Positions 15,995 through 24,280 of a stretch of DNA of 64,000 nt are shown in pieces (the stretch's first letter is position 1; each line of letters starts with the position of its first letter). Where the stretch lies: the NCBI GenBank assembly GCA_002529455.1, contig NYMS01000041.1:1-64000 (forward strand), written 5' to 3'. The notes under the pieces were generated by a model. That model searched no databases. It worked only from the letters and a program-made list of their open reading frames with translations, and had not been told where the DNA came from. Position numbers and translations under genes: made by a program. This DNA is from Glycomyces fuscus (GTDB taxonomy: Bacteria > Actinomycetota > Actinomycetes > Streptosporangiales > Streptosporangiaceae).

Positions 15995-17307
15995 CGGCGG
16001 CTCCCGAACTCCCGCGCCCGGTTCTCGCACCCGACAGCGGAAGCGGCGAGAGCACCCTGCGCAGCACGGCGGTGGCCCTGGCGGACCGGATCACCGAACA
16101 GCTCGTCACCCGCCCCCACGAGGCAGCGGACGCCGAGTACGTGGGGCGGCTCGTGGACGCACTCCTGGAGGAGCGCGCCCGCACGGCCCTGGTCCGCGGG
16201 CAGGGAGCACTCGCTTCGCCCGAGGAGGTACGGCTGCGCCAGCTCGTGCTGGACCACGTCCTGGGCCTGGGGCCTCTGGAGGAGCTGCTGGCCGAGCCGG
16301 GGGTGCAGAACATCCACATCACCGGGAACGACGAAGCCGTGGTCGACTTCGGCGGAGGCCGGCGGGAGCGCCGTCCGGCCGTGGTGGATGCGGACACCGA
16401 CCTCGTGGCGCTGGTGCAGCGGGCCGCGGTCCGCGCACCGGGCGGGGAGCGCCGTTTCGACACGGCCGAGCCGATCCTGTCCATGGAGCTGCCGGGCGGG
16501 GAGAGGCTGTCAGCGGTCATGTCGGGGGTCGCGGCCCGCCCGACCGTGACCATCCGCCGCCACCCCGCCGAGTACCTGACCCTGGGAAACCTGTCCAGGT
16601 CGGGGATGGTCGACCAGAACGCCCGCGACCTGCTGGTCGCTGCGGTGAGGTCGCGCCTGAACGTCATCGTCTCCGGCGCCACGAACGCGGGCAAGACCAC
16701 CCTGCTTCGCGCCCTGCTGGGCACGGTGGAGGCCGAGCGGATCATCACCATCGAGGACTCCCTCGAACTGGGGCTGCACCGCCATCTGCGGGGCGCCGAC
16801 GTGGTCGCGTTGCAGGGCCGTCCGGCCAACATCGAGGGCCTGGGCGAGGTGACCCTGGCGGAGCTGGTGCGCGCGGCGCTGCGGATGTGCCCGGACCGGG
16901 TGATCGTCGGGGAGACCCGGGGCCCGGAGACGATCGCGCTGCTGAACGCCATGAGCATGGGCACGGACGGGTCGATGTCCACCATCCACGCCTCGTCCAG
17001 CCAGCAGGTGTTCGCCAAGCTGGCCGCGTACTGCGCCCAGTCCCCGGAGCGGTTGAGCGCCTCGGCGACCGCGCTGCTGGTCGGGGCGGCGGTGCACCTG
17101 GTGGTGCACATCGACACCGCCCGGACCGGGGAACGGGTGGTCACCAGCATCCGGGAGGTCGCCGGGTCCGAAGGGGAGCAGGTCGTCTCGAACGAGCTGT
17201 ACACCCGGGAGGCCGACCAGCCAACCGGAGCGATCGTGTGCGCCCCGAGCGGTGTGGTCGGCCAGCGCCTGGCCCGTGCCGGGTACGTGGTGCGGGGGTG
17301 GGCGTGA
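15991..17307 (+). CDS. tadA: TadA/CpaF-type secretion ATPase of the Tad pilus
   Basis: The 438-aa hexameric ATPase would power pilin extrusion. It has an N-terminal alpha domain (VRLRQLVLDHVLGLGPLEELL), then FAEPILSMELPGGERLSAV-type CpaF text around residue 155-175. Walker A is GATNAGKTTLLRALL near 228-242, Asp box ITIEDSLELGL, Walker B RVIVGETRGPETIALLNAM near 303-322, and STIHASS His box. ATG 15991 overlaps the TadZ-like stop; the longer in-frame reading upstream runs through the end of that gene and has no start signal. Length and motifs are full for CpaF/TadA. Confidence 0.92.
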   Translation: MTAAPELPRPVLAPDSGSGESTLRSTAVALADRITEQLVTRPHEAADAEYVGRLVDALLEERARTALVRGQGALASPEEVRLRQLVLDHVLGLGPLEELLAEPGVQNIHITGNDEAVVDFGGGRRERRPAVVDADTDLVALVQRAAVRAPGGERRFDTAEPILSMELPGGERLSAVMSGVAARPTVTIRRHPAEYLTLGNLSRSGMVDQNARDLLVAAVRSRLNVIVSGATNAGKTTLLRALLGTVEAERIITIEDSLELGLHRHLRGADVVALQGRPANIEGLGEVTLAELVRAALRMCPDRVIVGETRGPETIALLNAMSMGTDGSMSTIHASSSQQVFAKLAAYCAQSPERLSASATALLVGAAVHLVVHIDTARTGERVVTSIREVAGSEGEQVVSNELYTREADQPTGAIVCAPSGVVGQRLARAGYVVRGWA

Positions 17308-18203
17308 TGCCGGACTGGACCGTGGCCGCACTCGCCCTCGGCGGGACGCTGGCGGGGGCGGGGATCGCCTGCGCCGTCTACACGGTCAGCCTCGTCCCCG
17401 GGCCTGCGGTCCCCGCCGGACCCTCGCAGCACCGTTGGACGGCGCCCCTGCGCCGACGCGGGACCTGGCTGCGCGCGGCCGGTGCCGCGGGTGCGGGTGC
17501 GGTGGTCGGTCTGGTGACGGGGTGGCCCGTGGGTGCGGCGCTCGCCGCGGCGGCCGGGTGGTGGATGCCCGTTCTGCTCGGGCCCGACACCGCCCACCGC
17601 GCCGAGGCCGACCTGGCCGAGGCGCTGGCCTCCTGGGCCGAGCAGCTCAGGGACATGATCACGGGTGCCTCCGGGTTGCACCAGGCCGTCACCGCGACCG
17701 TGCCCGTCGCCCCGGTCCCGATCCGCGACCAGGTCGCCGCCCTGGATGCACGGCTGCGTGCCGGGCAGCCCTTGGAGCAGGCAGCACAGGCTTTCGCGTG
17801 TGAGACCGACTCCGACCTGGCGGACCTGATCGCGATCACCCTGTCCATGGGCGCCTCGCGCCAGAGCGGGGACGTCGCCGGAGCGCTGTCACGCCTGGCG
17901 GAGGCCGCCCGGGACAGGGCGACGACGGTGGCGCGGGTCTCGGCGTCCCGGGCCAGGGTCCGCTCCTCGGTGCGCATCATCGCCGCCGCCACGACTCTCA
18001 TGCTGGTGGGGATGGCCGCGTTCAACCCCGCGTTCCTCGAACCGCTCGGCACGTTCTCCGGACAGCTCGTCCTCGGAGTCGTGGGAAGCCTGTGGGCGGT
18101 CTCGTTCTTCTGGCTGGCCCGCCTCGCGTCGCCGCCCGAGCGACCGCGCCCCTTCGCCCCCGTTCCGGCGGGAGCAGGTCCAGCGGTCGGCGGTGCCCGG
18201 TGA
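17307..18203 (+). CDS. tadB: TadB-like inner-membrane platform protein (T2SSF)
   Basis: The 298-aa product has transmembrane helices near residues 8-28, 53-90 (two), and 235-275 (two), surrounding a helical cytosolic domain with the T2SSF pattern: EALASWAEQLRDMITGASGLHQAV, then DLADLIAITLSMGASRQSGDVAGAL. TadB and TadC form the inner-membrane platform on which the TadA ATPase works. ATG 17307 overlaps TGA of tadA (17305-17307). The stop overlaps the GTG of the next gene. No key region is missing. Confidence 0.85.
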   Translation: MPDWTVAALALGGTLAGAGIACAVYTVSLVPGPAVPAGPSQHRWTAPLRRRGTWLRAAGAAGAGAVVGLVTGWPVGAALAAAAGWWMPVLLGPDTAHRAEADLAEALASWAEQLRDMITGASGLHQAVTATVPVAPVPIRDQVAALDARLRAGQPLEQAAQAFACETDSDLADLIAITLSMGASRQSGDVAGALSRLAEAARDRATTVARVSASRARVRSSVRIIAAATTLMLVGMAAFNPAFLEPLGTFSGQLVLGVVGSLWAVSFFWLARLASPPERPRPFAPVPAGAGPAVGGAR

Positions 18204-19075
18204 GCGCCGTGGTGCTGGGGGCGGCCGGAAGCCTCCTGGGAGCCGGGGCGTGCGCCGCCGCCTACGCCCTGCGCCGCCCCAGCCTGACCGAGCGCCTCAC
18301 GCCGCGCCCCGCACCGGCTTCCCGACCCGTCTTCGAGGGCGGACGGGCGCAACGAGCAGGCCGCCGAGCAGGGCACCTGTTGGCCCGTGCCGGTATCCCG
18401 GGCCCGGCCACGGTTCGCACGCTGACGGCGGCGGGTACGCCGGTGGAGGCCTACCGGGCGGAGAAGGCCGCCGCGACCGGTATCGGGATCCTGCTGGCAA
18501 CGGTGCTGGCCACCGTGGGCAGCGCGCTCTTTCCCAGCCCCGCGGCGGCGTGGCTGCTCGCCGCCCTGGTCGCGGTCGGCTGCTTCCTGGCCCCGGACCT
18601 GGCCGCCCGAGGCGCCGCGGCCGAGCACCGCGCCGAGCTGCGCGCGGCCACCTCCGCACTGGCGGACCTGGTGGTGATGGGGTTGGCGGCCGGAGCGGGG
18701 ACCACCAGCGCGCTCACCACAGCCCTGCACCACGGCAGAGGGCGTACTCCGGAGCGCCTCCGCAACGCGGTGCACACCGCGACCCTGCGGCACCGGCCCC
18801 CGTGGGAGGGTCTCGAAGTCCTCGCCGAGGAGACCGGGGTGCGGGAGCTCGCCGAGCTGGCCGCGTCGCTGCGGTTGGGCGGCACGTCGGGAGCACGTAC
18901 CCGCGCGTCCGTGGCCGCCAAGGCCGCCTCGCTGAGGGCCCGCGGACTCGCGGAGGCCGAGGCCGCCGCGCACGCGGCCACCGAGCGCATGACCCTGCCC
19001 ACCATGGGCCTGGTGGCCGGGTTCCTGCTGCTGATCTGTTTCGTCGCCCTCGCCCACGTGACCGCGGGATTCTGA
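18200..19075 (+). CDS. tadC: TadC-like inner-membrane platform protein (T2SSF)
   Basis: The 291-aa partner of the TadB-like protein has an N-terminal helix (VVLGAAGSLLGAGACAAAYAL), two central helices (about residues 95-135), a T2SSF cytosolic loop (LADLVVMGLAAGAGTTSALTTAL) and a C-terminal helix (TMGLVAGFLLLICFVALAHVTAGF). GTG 18200 overlaps the upstream stop (GTGA). Order and length match Tad operons of actinobacteria. Confidence 0.83.
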   Translation: MSAVVLGAAGSLLGAGACAAAYALRRPSLTERLTPRPAPASRPVFEGGRAQRAGRRAGHLLARAGIPGPATVRTLTAAGTPVEAYRAEKAAATGIGILLATVLATVGSALFPSPAAAWLLAALVAVGCFLAPDLAARGAAAEHRAELRAATSALADLVVMGLAAGAGTTSALTTALHHGRGRTPERLRNAVHTATLRHRPPWEGLEVLAEETGVRELAELAASLRLGGTSGARTRASVAAKAASLRARGLAEAEAAAHAATERMTLPTMGLVAGFLLLICFVALAHVTAGF

Positions 19076-19089
19076 CCGAGGAGGTCTTC

Positions 19090-19296
19090 ATGAAGGGGTT
19101 TCTCCGGCACGCCCGGAACCGTGTACGCACCTGGACCGCTCCACCACGTAAAGCGACCGCCGACGCCGGGTCGGCGACCACGGACTGGATCCTGGTCATC
19201 ATGGTGTCCATCACCATCGCCACCGTGGTCGGGGGGATCCTCGTCGGGGAGTTCACCACGGCGGCCGAGTCCATCGACCTGGGCGTGAACCGGTGA
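19090..19296 (+). CDS. Flp/TadE-type pilin subunit (DUF4244-like)
   Basis: This 68-aa product is the likely major pilin. A basic leader (MKGFLRHARNRVRTW) is followed by DAGSATTDWILVIMVSI, in which G-S-A-T-T-D resembles the processing site preceding the pilin helix. A hydrophobic helix of about 22 residues and a short tail complete it. ATG 19090 is preceded by GAGGAGG at 19078-19084. The stop overlaps the next GTG by 4 bp. Actinobacterial Tad loci carry a small protein of this design right after tadC. A prepilin peptidase gene is not present in this window, so processing must be by one encoded elsewhere. Confidence 0.75.
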   Translation: MKGFLRHARNRVRTWTAPPRKATADAGSATTDWILVIMVSITIATVVGGILVGEFTTAAESIDLGVNR

Positions 19297-19694
19297 GCAC
19301 GCCTGTTCGGGACTGCCCCGGTCCGAGGTCCTCCGGGAGCGACCGGGGCAGCGCCGAGCCGCTGTTCATCCTGCCGCTGGTGTTCGTGATGCTGCTGGGC
19401 GTGGTCCAGACAGGGCTGTGGGCGCACGCCCAGCACCGCGCCCAGGCCATCGCCTCCCAAGCCCTGGCCGCAGCCCGCGCCTACGACGGTTCGGCGGCAT
19501 CGGCGTACGAGCAGGCCGGACAGGCGCGGGAGCAGCTGGGCGGCGGGATGCTCCGTCAGACGGAGGTCGACGTGCGTCGGGGAGCAGCCCAGGCGCGGGT
19601 GAGGGTGGAGGCGCGGACGGTGAGCCTTCTCCCGGGCGTCACCCTGCCCGTTGTCTCGGAGGTGTCCGGGCCCGTCGAACGCCTCGCGCCATGA
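19293..19694 (+). CDS. TadE-like minor pilin
   Basis: The 133-aa product has a short N-terminus with DRGSAEP, then a hydrophobic helix (LFILPLVFVMLLGVVQTGLWAHAQ, about residues 27-50), and a small extracellular domain rich in Ala and Arg. The D-R-G-S-A/S-x-E motif before the helix is the TadE pilin signature. It would be a minor pilin priming or capping Tad fibres. GTG 19293 and the stop both overlap neighbours. Confidence 0.75.
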   Translation: MSTPVRDCPGPRSSGSDRGSAEPLFILPLVFVMLLGVVQTGLWAHAQHRAQAIASQALAAARAYDGSAASAYEQAGQAREQLGGGMLRQTEVDVRRGAAQARVRVEARTVSLLPGVTLPVVSEVSGPVERLAP

Positions 19695-20122
19695 ACGCAC
19701 TGCTGCGGAAGCGCCGCCGACGCGACGACCGGGGGAGTGCGTCGGTGGAGCTGATCCTGCTCGTCCCGGTCCTCATCGTGGCCCTGGTGCTGATGGTGGT
19801 CGCCGGACGCCAGGTCTCCGCCGCGCTGATCACCCAGGACGCCGCCGCAGCGGCGGCGCGGGCGGCCTCCCTGCAACGCGGCTCCTCCGCCGCCCGCACC
19901 CAGGCCCACCAGGCAGCCGAGCGGGAGCTGGCCGACCGGGGCGTGGTCTGCTCCCCGTTCGCCGCCGTGGTGGACGCCTCCGGGTTCGAGCCGGGCGGAA
20001 CGGTCGGGGTGAGGGTGGCGTGCACGGTCACTGTCGTCGACCTGGGCGGGTTCGGAGGCCAGCGCACCCTGACCGCCACCGCGCTGTCCCCGGTCGACCC
20101 CTACCGGGGACAGGAGCCATGA
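19691..20122 (+). CDS. TadE-like minor pilin, second copy
   Basis: The 143-aa product has the classical DRGSASVELILLVPVLIVAL motif: charged leader, cleavage region, conserved Glu at +5, and hydrophobic helix at residues 16-40. The extracellular part has two Cys (GVVCSPF and VACTVTVV) that could form a disulphide. ATG 19691 overlaps the previous stop. Paired TadE/TadF genes are usual in Tad loci, so this is likely the TadF-position subunit. Confidence 0.78.
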   Translation: MNALLRKRRRRDDRGSASVELILLVPVLIVALVLMVVAGRQVSAALITQDAAAAAARAASLQRGSSAARTQAHQAAERELADRGVVCSPFAAVVDASGFEPGGTVGVRVACTVTVVDLGGFGGQRTLTATALSPVDPYRGQEP

Positions 20123-20538
20123 CCCGAGCACGCCGAAGGGCCTTGCAGCACCGGGACGGCGGACACGCCTCGGTGTTCCTCATCATGCTCGTCCCCGTCG
20201 TCATGGCGGTGTTCGCGCTGGTCTGGGAGGCCGGGCAGATGCTGGTCGCCAAGTCCGAACTCCTGGCCGCGGCGCACTCGGCCGCACGGGCGGGGACCCA
20301 CCAGCTCGACACGGTCGCGACCGTCGACGAGGGCGCACCGGTTCTGGACGCCGGCGGCGCCCGCCGGGCCGCTGTCGACCACCTGCGATCGGTGGGCATG
20401 GGCGGCCGGGTGGCGGTCGAGCAGGACCGGGTGGTCGTGCTGGCCCGCACCGCCTACACCCCGGTCCTGCTGCCGATCGGAGAGCGCACGATCGAGGCCG
20501 AGGCGACGGCCACCGCCCTCCGGGCCCCGGCGGGGTGA
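20119..20538 (+). CDS. TadG/TadE-like pseudopilin
   Basis: The 139-aa product has a leader with RDGGHASVFLIMLVPVVMAVFALVW (residues 12-36), a TadG-like start in which the helix is followed by an Ala-rich segment (LLAAAHSAARAG). The rest is a compact domain with R-V-A-V-E-Q-D-R-V-V-V and ends TATALRAPAG. Full TadG proteins have a large C-terminal von Willebrand domain, which is lacking here, so it is better called a short TadE/TadG pseudopilin. ATG 20119 overlaps the upstream stop by 4 bp, and the next gene begins after a 64-bp gap. Confidence 0.72.
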   Translation: MTRARRRALQHRDGGHASVFLIMLVPVVMAVFALVWEAGQMLVAKSELLAAAHSAARAGTHQLDTVATVDEGAPVLDAGGARRAAVDHLRSVGMGGRVAVEQDRVVVLARTAYTPVLLPIGERTIEAEATATALRAPAG

Positions 20539-20602
20539 CGCTCCGCGAGGCAGCGGACCCCCCTTCCCCGAAGCAGTCCGAAGCGAAGGAAAGCGAAGAG
20601 GT

Positions 20603-23128
20603 ATGCCGCGAAGTCCCTGGTCCATGGCGGGCGAAGCGCTGGTCACGGTGGTACTGCTGGTGGGACCGGCTGTACTGGCGTCGTCGCTGGGCTGGCCGCT
20701 GGACGAGCACACCGACTGGACGTGGCTGTGGCAGTACCTGCGCGGAGGCAGAGTCCCCGACGAGGCCGTGATCGCCGCGCTGGTGGTGGCCCTGTGGGTG
20801 GTGTGGGCGGTCCACTTGGCCGTGGTCGCCCTCGATGTGGTCGCCCTGCTGCGCGGCCTGGTTCCACGGGTGGGACTGGTGCGGCTGGTGTGGGTGCTTG
20901 TCGCCGGGGGTGCCACGGCGACCAGCAGCCATACAGCGGCTGTCGCGGCGCAGACGGACGCCCCGGTCCAGGTTCCGGTGCAGTTGGAGAACGCCGCTGG
21001 CGCGCAGGGCACAGACGCATCGCGTGAGCAGGAGGACGGCCGGAACGACGTGGTCGACCGCGCGCGCAACCTCGCGTACTTCGGGTTCGACTCGGCTGCC
21101 CTCACCCCTGAGATGAAGCGGTCCCTGGAGCCTACGGTCGGTCTCATCAGCGACTTCGGCCTTCCCGGAGCTCCGGTAACGGTCACCGGGCACACCGACC
21201 CGGTCGGCGACCCCGACTACAACCTGGCCCTGTCCGAGCGCCGGGCCCGGGAGGTCGCCGACTACCTCGCCCAGCACCTGGGGAAGGAAGTCGAGTTCCG
21301 AGTCCAGGGCGTCGGATCCGCTCAGCCCCCTCCCGACCCCCGGGCGCCCTACGGGGAGCACCGGCGCGTCGAGATCGCCTACACGCTGCAACCTCCCACC
21401 GCCGCCAGCGAACTGGCACCGTCCGCGCAAGTCCAACCGGAGGAGGCCACCGGGACTGCGGCGGGACCGGAGCAGGCGCAGGTGCGGTTGGACGTGACCA
21501 CCGCTAGCGAGCAGGAGTCCGGGCCGGATCCCGTCCTGGTCGGTGCCGTGGCCGGAGCAGCCGGTCTGGGAGCGGGGTACGCGGCAGGGCGGCGGCGCGC
21601 TTCCGGTGGCCGCGCACGGATCTCGGCCTCGGCGTCCGTGCCGGAAGCCGACGCGGCCCCGGAAGAGGAGGCCCCTGAGGAATCCGTTGCGGAAGACCTG
21701 TTGCGGGACGACCCGGGAGGGCTGGCCAACGGCATTGTCGACCAGGACGGCTACGTGCTCGTGGCGGACACGGTCCGGGTGGACGGCCGTGACGGGCTCT
21801 CCTTCACCGGAACCCACGCCGTCGGGGTCCTCCGGGCCGCGGTCGCCGACCACAACCCGGGGCCGGTGATCGCCACCCGGGCGGTTCTGGCCGCCTTGGG
21901 CGGGACGGACACGGCGTTCCGGGAAGTGCAGGAGGTCGCCGACCTGCACGGTGCACGGATCGCGTCGGGGTCCGCGCTGCTCACCGCCGCCCGCCGTGCC
22001 GCTGAAGAGGACGAAGCGGAAGCCCCGGATCAGGAAGCGGCTCTTCCACGGGTACTGGTGGTGTGCGAGACCAGTGACCTGGACCAGGGGCAAGGCCTGC
22101 GGGAGGCGGTGGCTGCGGTTCCCGGTGCGGTGGTGTTCGTGCTCGGAAACCGCGTCGATCAGACACAAGCAGGGACCGGCCTCTGCTGCGAGGACATCGA
22201 CCGGGTGCGGGTGGTGTCCGCCGGTGCCGAGGCAGTCCGCAATGGTATGCGCCTGCGCTACCGGGGCCCGGCGAAGACGCCGGAGGAAGACCACGAGGAC
22301 ACCTCTGTCCCCGGTCAGAGCGGAGGTCTCCCGGAGGACGAACCGGCAGCCCCTGTTCCCGCGCCGCCCGTATCACCCGGCCCTGAGTCAACACGCCCCC
22401 GAGTAGGGCTGCGCCTGTTCTCCGAGCAGCTCGCAGTCGAGGTGGAGGGGCAGGAGGTGCCGGGCCTGCGCACGGTGGGCCGTACCCTTCTCGCCTACCT
22501 GGCCCTGCACCCGCACGGGGCGAGCGCGGAGGAGATCGCCCAGACGTGCTTCGCCGCCATGGACTCGCCCCAGGCCGTTTCCGCGCGAAAGAACGCGATC
22601 GCCAGCATACGGTCCTCCCTGCGGGCAGCTCTGAATGACCCCGACCACCACGTCATCGTGAACAGCGGCGGCCGTTACTCTCTGGACCCTGAGATCTTCT
22701 CGGTGGACCTGTGGTCCTTCTCGGAAGCCTACAAAGAAGCACGGCGCCTGTCGGGGCAGCCTCGGGCCGACCTGTTGAGAGAAGTCGTCAACACTCATTC
22801 AGAGAAGCTTCTCAATGGGATGGAAGAGGTATGGGCGGAGTCCGCGAGAAAATCCTGTGTGCGTGTGGTGGTCGAATCGCTTCTCGTGATCGCGGACGAG
22901 GCGCAAGACGAGGAGGGGCAGGCGGCCCTTCTGGAACGGGCATGCGCATTCGATGAATTCAACGAGCCGCTTTACCAGCGCATTATGGAAATACACGTAT
23001 CGCAGGGGCGTCCTGAGATAGCGCACCAGGTCTACCGGTCGCTGAAAGACAAGCTCTCCCTCATCGGCGAGAAGCCGAGCTCCTCCAGCAGAATGATCAT
23101 CGAGGGTGCGAGCAAACCGGCGCGGTAG
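20603..23128 (+). CDS. Membrane-anchored OmpA-SARP (BTAD) fusion regulator
   Basis: The 841-aa product has an unusual order of domains. Residues 10-105 hold about three transmembrane helices. Residues 155-262 are an OmpA-like peptidoglycan-binding domain (YFGFDSAAL, VTGHTDPVGDPDYNLALSERR, GVGSAQPPPD, RRVEIAY). Another hydrophobic segment lies near 309-328 (VLVGAVAGAAGLGAGYAAG). A linker follows, then from residue 600 a SARP-like winged helix (LRLFSEQLAVEVEGQEV, RTLLAYLALHPHGASAEEIAQTCF) and a BTAD helical repeat domain (DLWSFSEAYKEARRL to EIHVSQGRPEIAHQVYRSLKDKL). Such TM-BTAD proteins with LysM or OmpA parts occur at actinobacterial Tad loci. It may sense cell-wall state and activate the element's operons; 11-bp direct repeats typical for SARP sites lie at 1217 and 23192. 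Role is inference. Confidence 0.72.
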   Translation: MPRSPWSMAGEALVTVVLLVGPAVLASSLGWPLDEHTDWTWLWQYLRGGRVPDEAVIAALVVALWVVWAVHLAVVALDVVALLRGLVPRVGLVRLVWVLVAGGATATSSHTAAVAAQTDAPVQVPVQLENAAGAQGTDASREQEDGRNDVVDRARNLAYFGFDSAALTPEMKRSLEPTVGLISDFGLPGAPVTVTGHTDPVGDPDYNLALSERRAREVADYLAQHLGKEVEFRVQGVGSAQPPPDPRAPYGEHRRVEIAYTLQPPTAASELAPSAQVQPEEATGTAAGPEQAQVRLDVTTASEQESGPDPVLVGAVAGAAGLGAGYAAGRRRASGGRARISASASVPEADAAPEEEAPEESVAEDLLRDDPGGLANGIVDQDGYVLVADTVRVDGRDGLSFTGTHAVGVLRAAVADHNPGPVIATRAVLAALGGTDTAFREVQEVADLHGARIASGSALLTAARRAAEEDEAEAPDQEAALPRVLVVCETSDLDQGQGLREAVAAVPGAVVFVLGNRVDQTQAGTGLCCEDIDRVRVVSAGAEAVRNGMRLRYRGPAKTPEEDHEDTSVPGQSGGLPEDEPAAPVPAPPVSPGPESTRPRVGLRLFSEQLAVEVEGQEVPGLRTVGRTLLAYLALHPHGASAEEIAQTCFAAMDSPQAVSARKNAIASIRSSLRAALNDPDHHVIVNSGGRYSLDPEIFSVDLWSFSEAYKEARRLSGQPRADLLREVVNTHSEKLLNGMEEVWAESARKSCVRVVVESLLVIADEAQDEEGQAALLERACAFDEFNEPLYQRIMEIHVSQGRPEIAHQVYRSLKDKLSLIGEKPSSSSRMIIEGASKPAR

Positions 23129-23191
23129 GGCTTTCCAGCAGGGCCTGCGCTGCCCGGTTCCCGCTCGCATGCTGCGGGCGATCCAGGGCCA

Positions 23192-23210
23192 GTGAACCCG
23201 AAGTGAACCC
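23192..23210 (+). promoter_or_regulatory. SARP-type operator, second identical copy
   Basis: GTGAACCC at 23192-23199 and 23203-23210 has an 11-bp period, the same octamer and period as at 1217-1235. It lies 63 bp after the OmpA-SARP gene at the head of the non-coding block. If used as an activator site it would drive transcription into 23.3-24.2 kb, or it could be an autoregulatory or structural site. Confidence 0.5.
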
Positions 23211-23660
23211 CGGGCCGACGCCTGGGCCGCCGACCTGGCCGCCGGGTGGGCCGCTCTTGGCTGGCCCACCCTCAGGCGGGTGAACACGCAGGTCAAAGCC
23301 ACTTTGGGTGGGCCAATGGCCGTCCAGACTTATACCCATTGGGTAGTCATCTTCACGTAGGGGGCGGCGCGCCCCCTTCTCCTGCTCGGCGGGGCGGCCT
23401 ACCGGCCGCCCCGCCCCTCTGCGTACTCCTGTCCTCTCCCTGCCCTCCTCCCTCCCTTCCAGCCTCCAGTCTTCGCTTTCTTTTCCTTACTCCATCAACC
23501 ATGGAAAGCGTTCCTTTGTGTCCCTGATGATCGCCTAATTCAGCGTCGGTGATAAAAAACATGATCGCCCAGATCGCTCCCCGACATGCCCGCGCCCCCC
23601 ACGCGCGCGTGCGCGGATCCTCTCCAGGGGCACGCGCCGAAAAGATTCCCCGGAAAACCC
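23211..23660. other. Non-coding region with inverted repeats after the SARP gene
   Basis: No supported gene. GGCCCACCC (near 23262-23270) is repeated inverted as GGGTGGGCC (near 23306-23314), a possible terminator for the pilus operon, and TACCCATTGGGTA lies near 23333-23345. The stretch from about 23440 is pyrimidine-rich. It may include an origin of transfer or replication, but nothing diagnostic is seen. Confidence 0.4.
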
Positions 23661-23880
23661 GCGACACGAGTTGACAACCCTCCGCCAACCAAGTTCCTAT
23701 GGGCGTGCTCCCCGGGGCGGAACAACGGTTCCGCGGCGGGCGGGAAAAATTTCCCGCGACACGAGTTGACAAACCCGTGTCACCCAAGTTCACCTTGGGT
23801 TCCGCCCCGAAACGGATTCCGTTTCCGGGGCGGGCGGAAAAAGGTTCGCGACACGAGTTGACAAACACTGGTCAACCAAG
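23661..23880. repeat. Three tandem operator-like repeats, 92-95 bp period
   Basis: GCGACACGAGTTGACAA occurs at 23661, 23756 and 23848. Each copy contains a dyad GTTGAC-N8-G(T/C)CA(A/C)C: 23670-23689, 23765-23784 and 23857-23876 (the last one perfect, GTTGAC/GTCAAC). Each is followed by a conserved CCAAG. The linkers share GGGCGGG and GGAAAA blocks and small inverted repeats. TTGACA inside each copy could also act as a -35 box, so these may be three repressible promoters, or iterons. They precede the accessory gene block. Confidence 0.7.
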
Positions 23881-23932
23881 TGAACCTCGGACCGCAAACG
23901 ACAAAAACCCGAGAATTCAAGGGGGTTGAGGA

Positions 23933-24241
23933 ATGCGCACCATGCGCGCAATGGCGGTAATCGCGGGGCGAGTATTCGCCCGGCCGAGGCCGCCCACGCA
24001 GGCCGGCCTCGCCAACAGGGCGCGTGCCCACCGGGCGCGACAGGTGGCCGGTGACTACGAGGCGGCGATCGCCCGAGAGCTGGCCGCACGGGGACGCGCG
24101 GTGCACCTGCACCGCACCGAGGGCGAGAGCCCTGAGTCCCGGAGGGCGGCGGACGACCACGCCCGAGCGGTTCGTCACCGCGAGGACCTCGGGACCGTGT
24201 TGTTCCAGCTCCGTGCCCACCGCACGGTTGCGGCCAACTGA
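23933..24241 (+). CDS. Small basic hypothetical protein
   Basis: The 102-aa product is rich in Arg, Ala and His with two predicted helices (HRARQVAGDYEAAIARELAARGR and SRRAADDHARAVRHREDLGTVLFQL). There are no Cys, signal peptide or membrane segments. ATG 23933 follows TTGAGGA, and the gene lies just 3' to the three tandem operator-like repeats, so it is probably the gene they control. I do not recognise a family; a DNA-binding or element-maintenance role is possible. Codon use fits the neighbours. Confidence 0.55.
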   Translation: MRTMRAMAVIAGRVFARPRPPTQAGLANRARAHRARQVAGDYEAAIARELAARGRAVHLHRTEGESPESRRAADDHARAVRHREDLGTVLFQLRAHRTVAAN

Positions 24242-24280
24242 AACCGCGCGAACCGCTACCACAGCGACAAGGAGGACCTG

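Noticed and set aside
23661..23880. CRISPR array
   Set aside because: Only three repeats with long, partly repeated spacers (about 75 bp) and internal dyads; no cas genes in the window.
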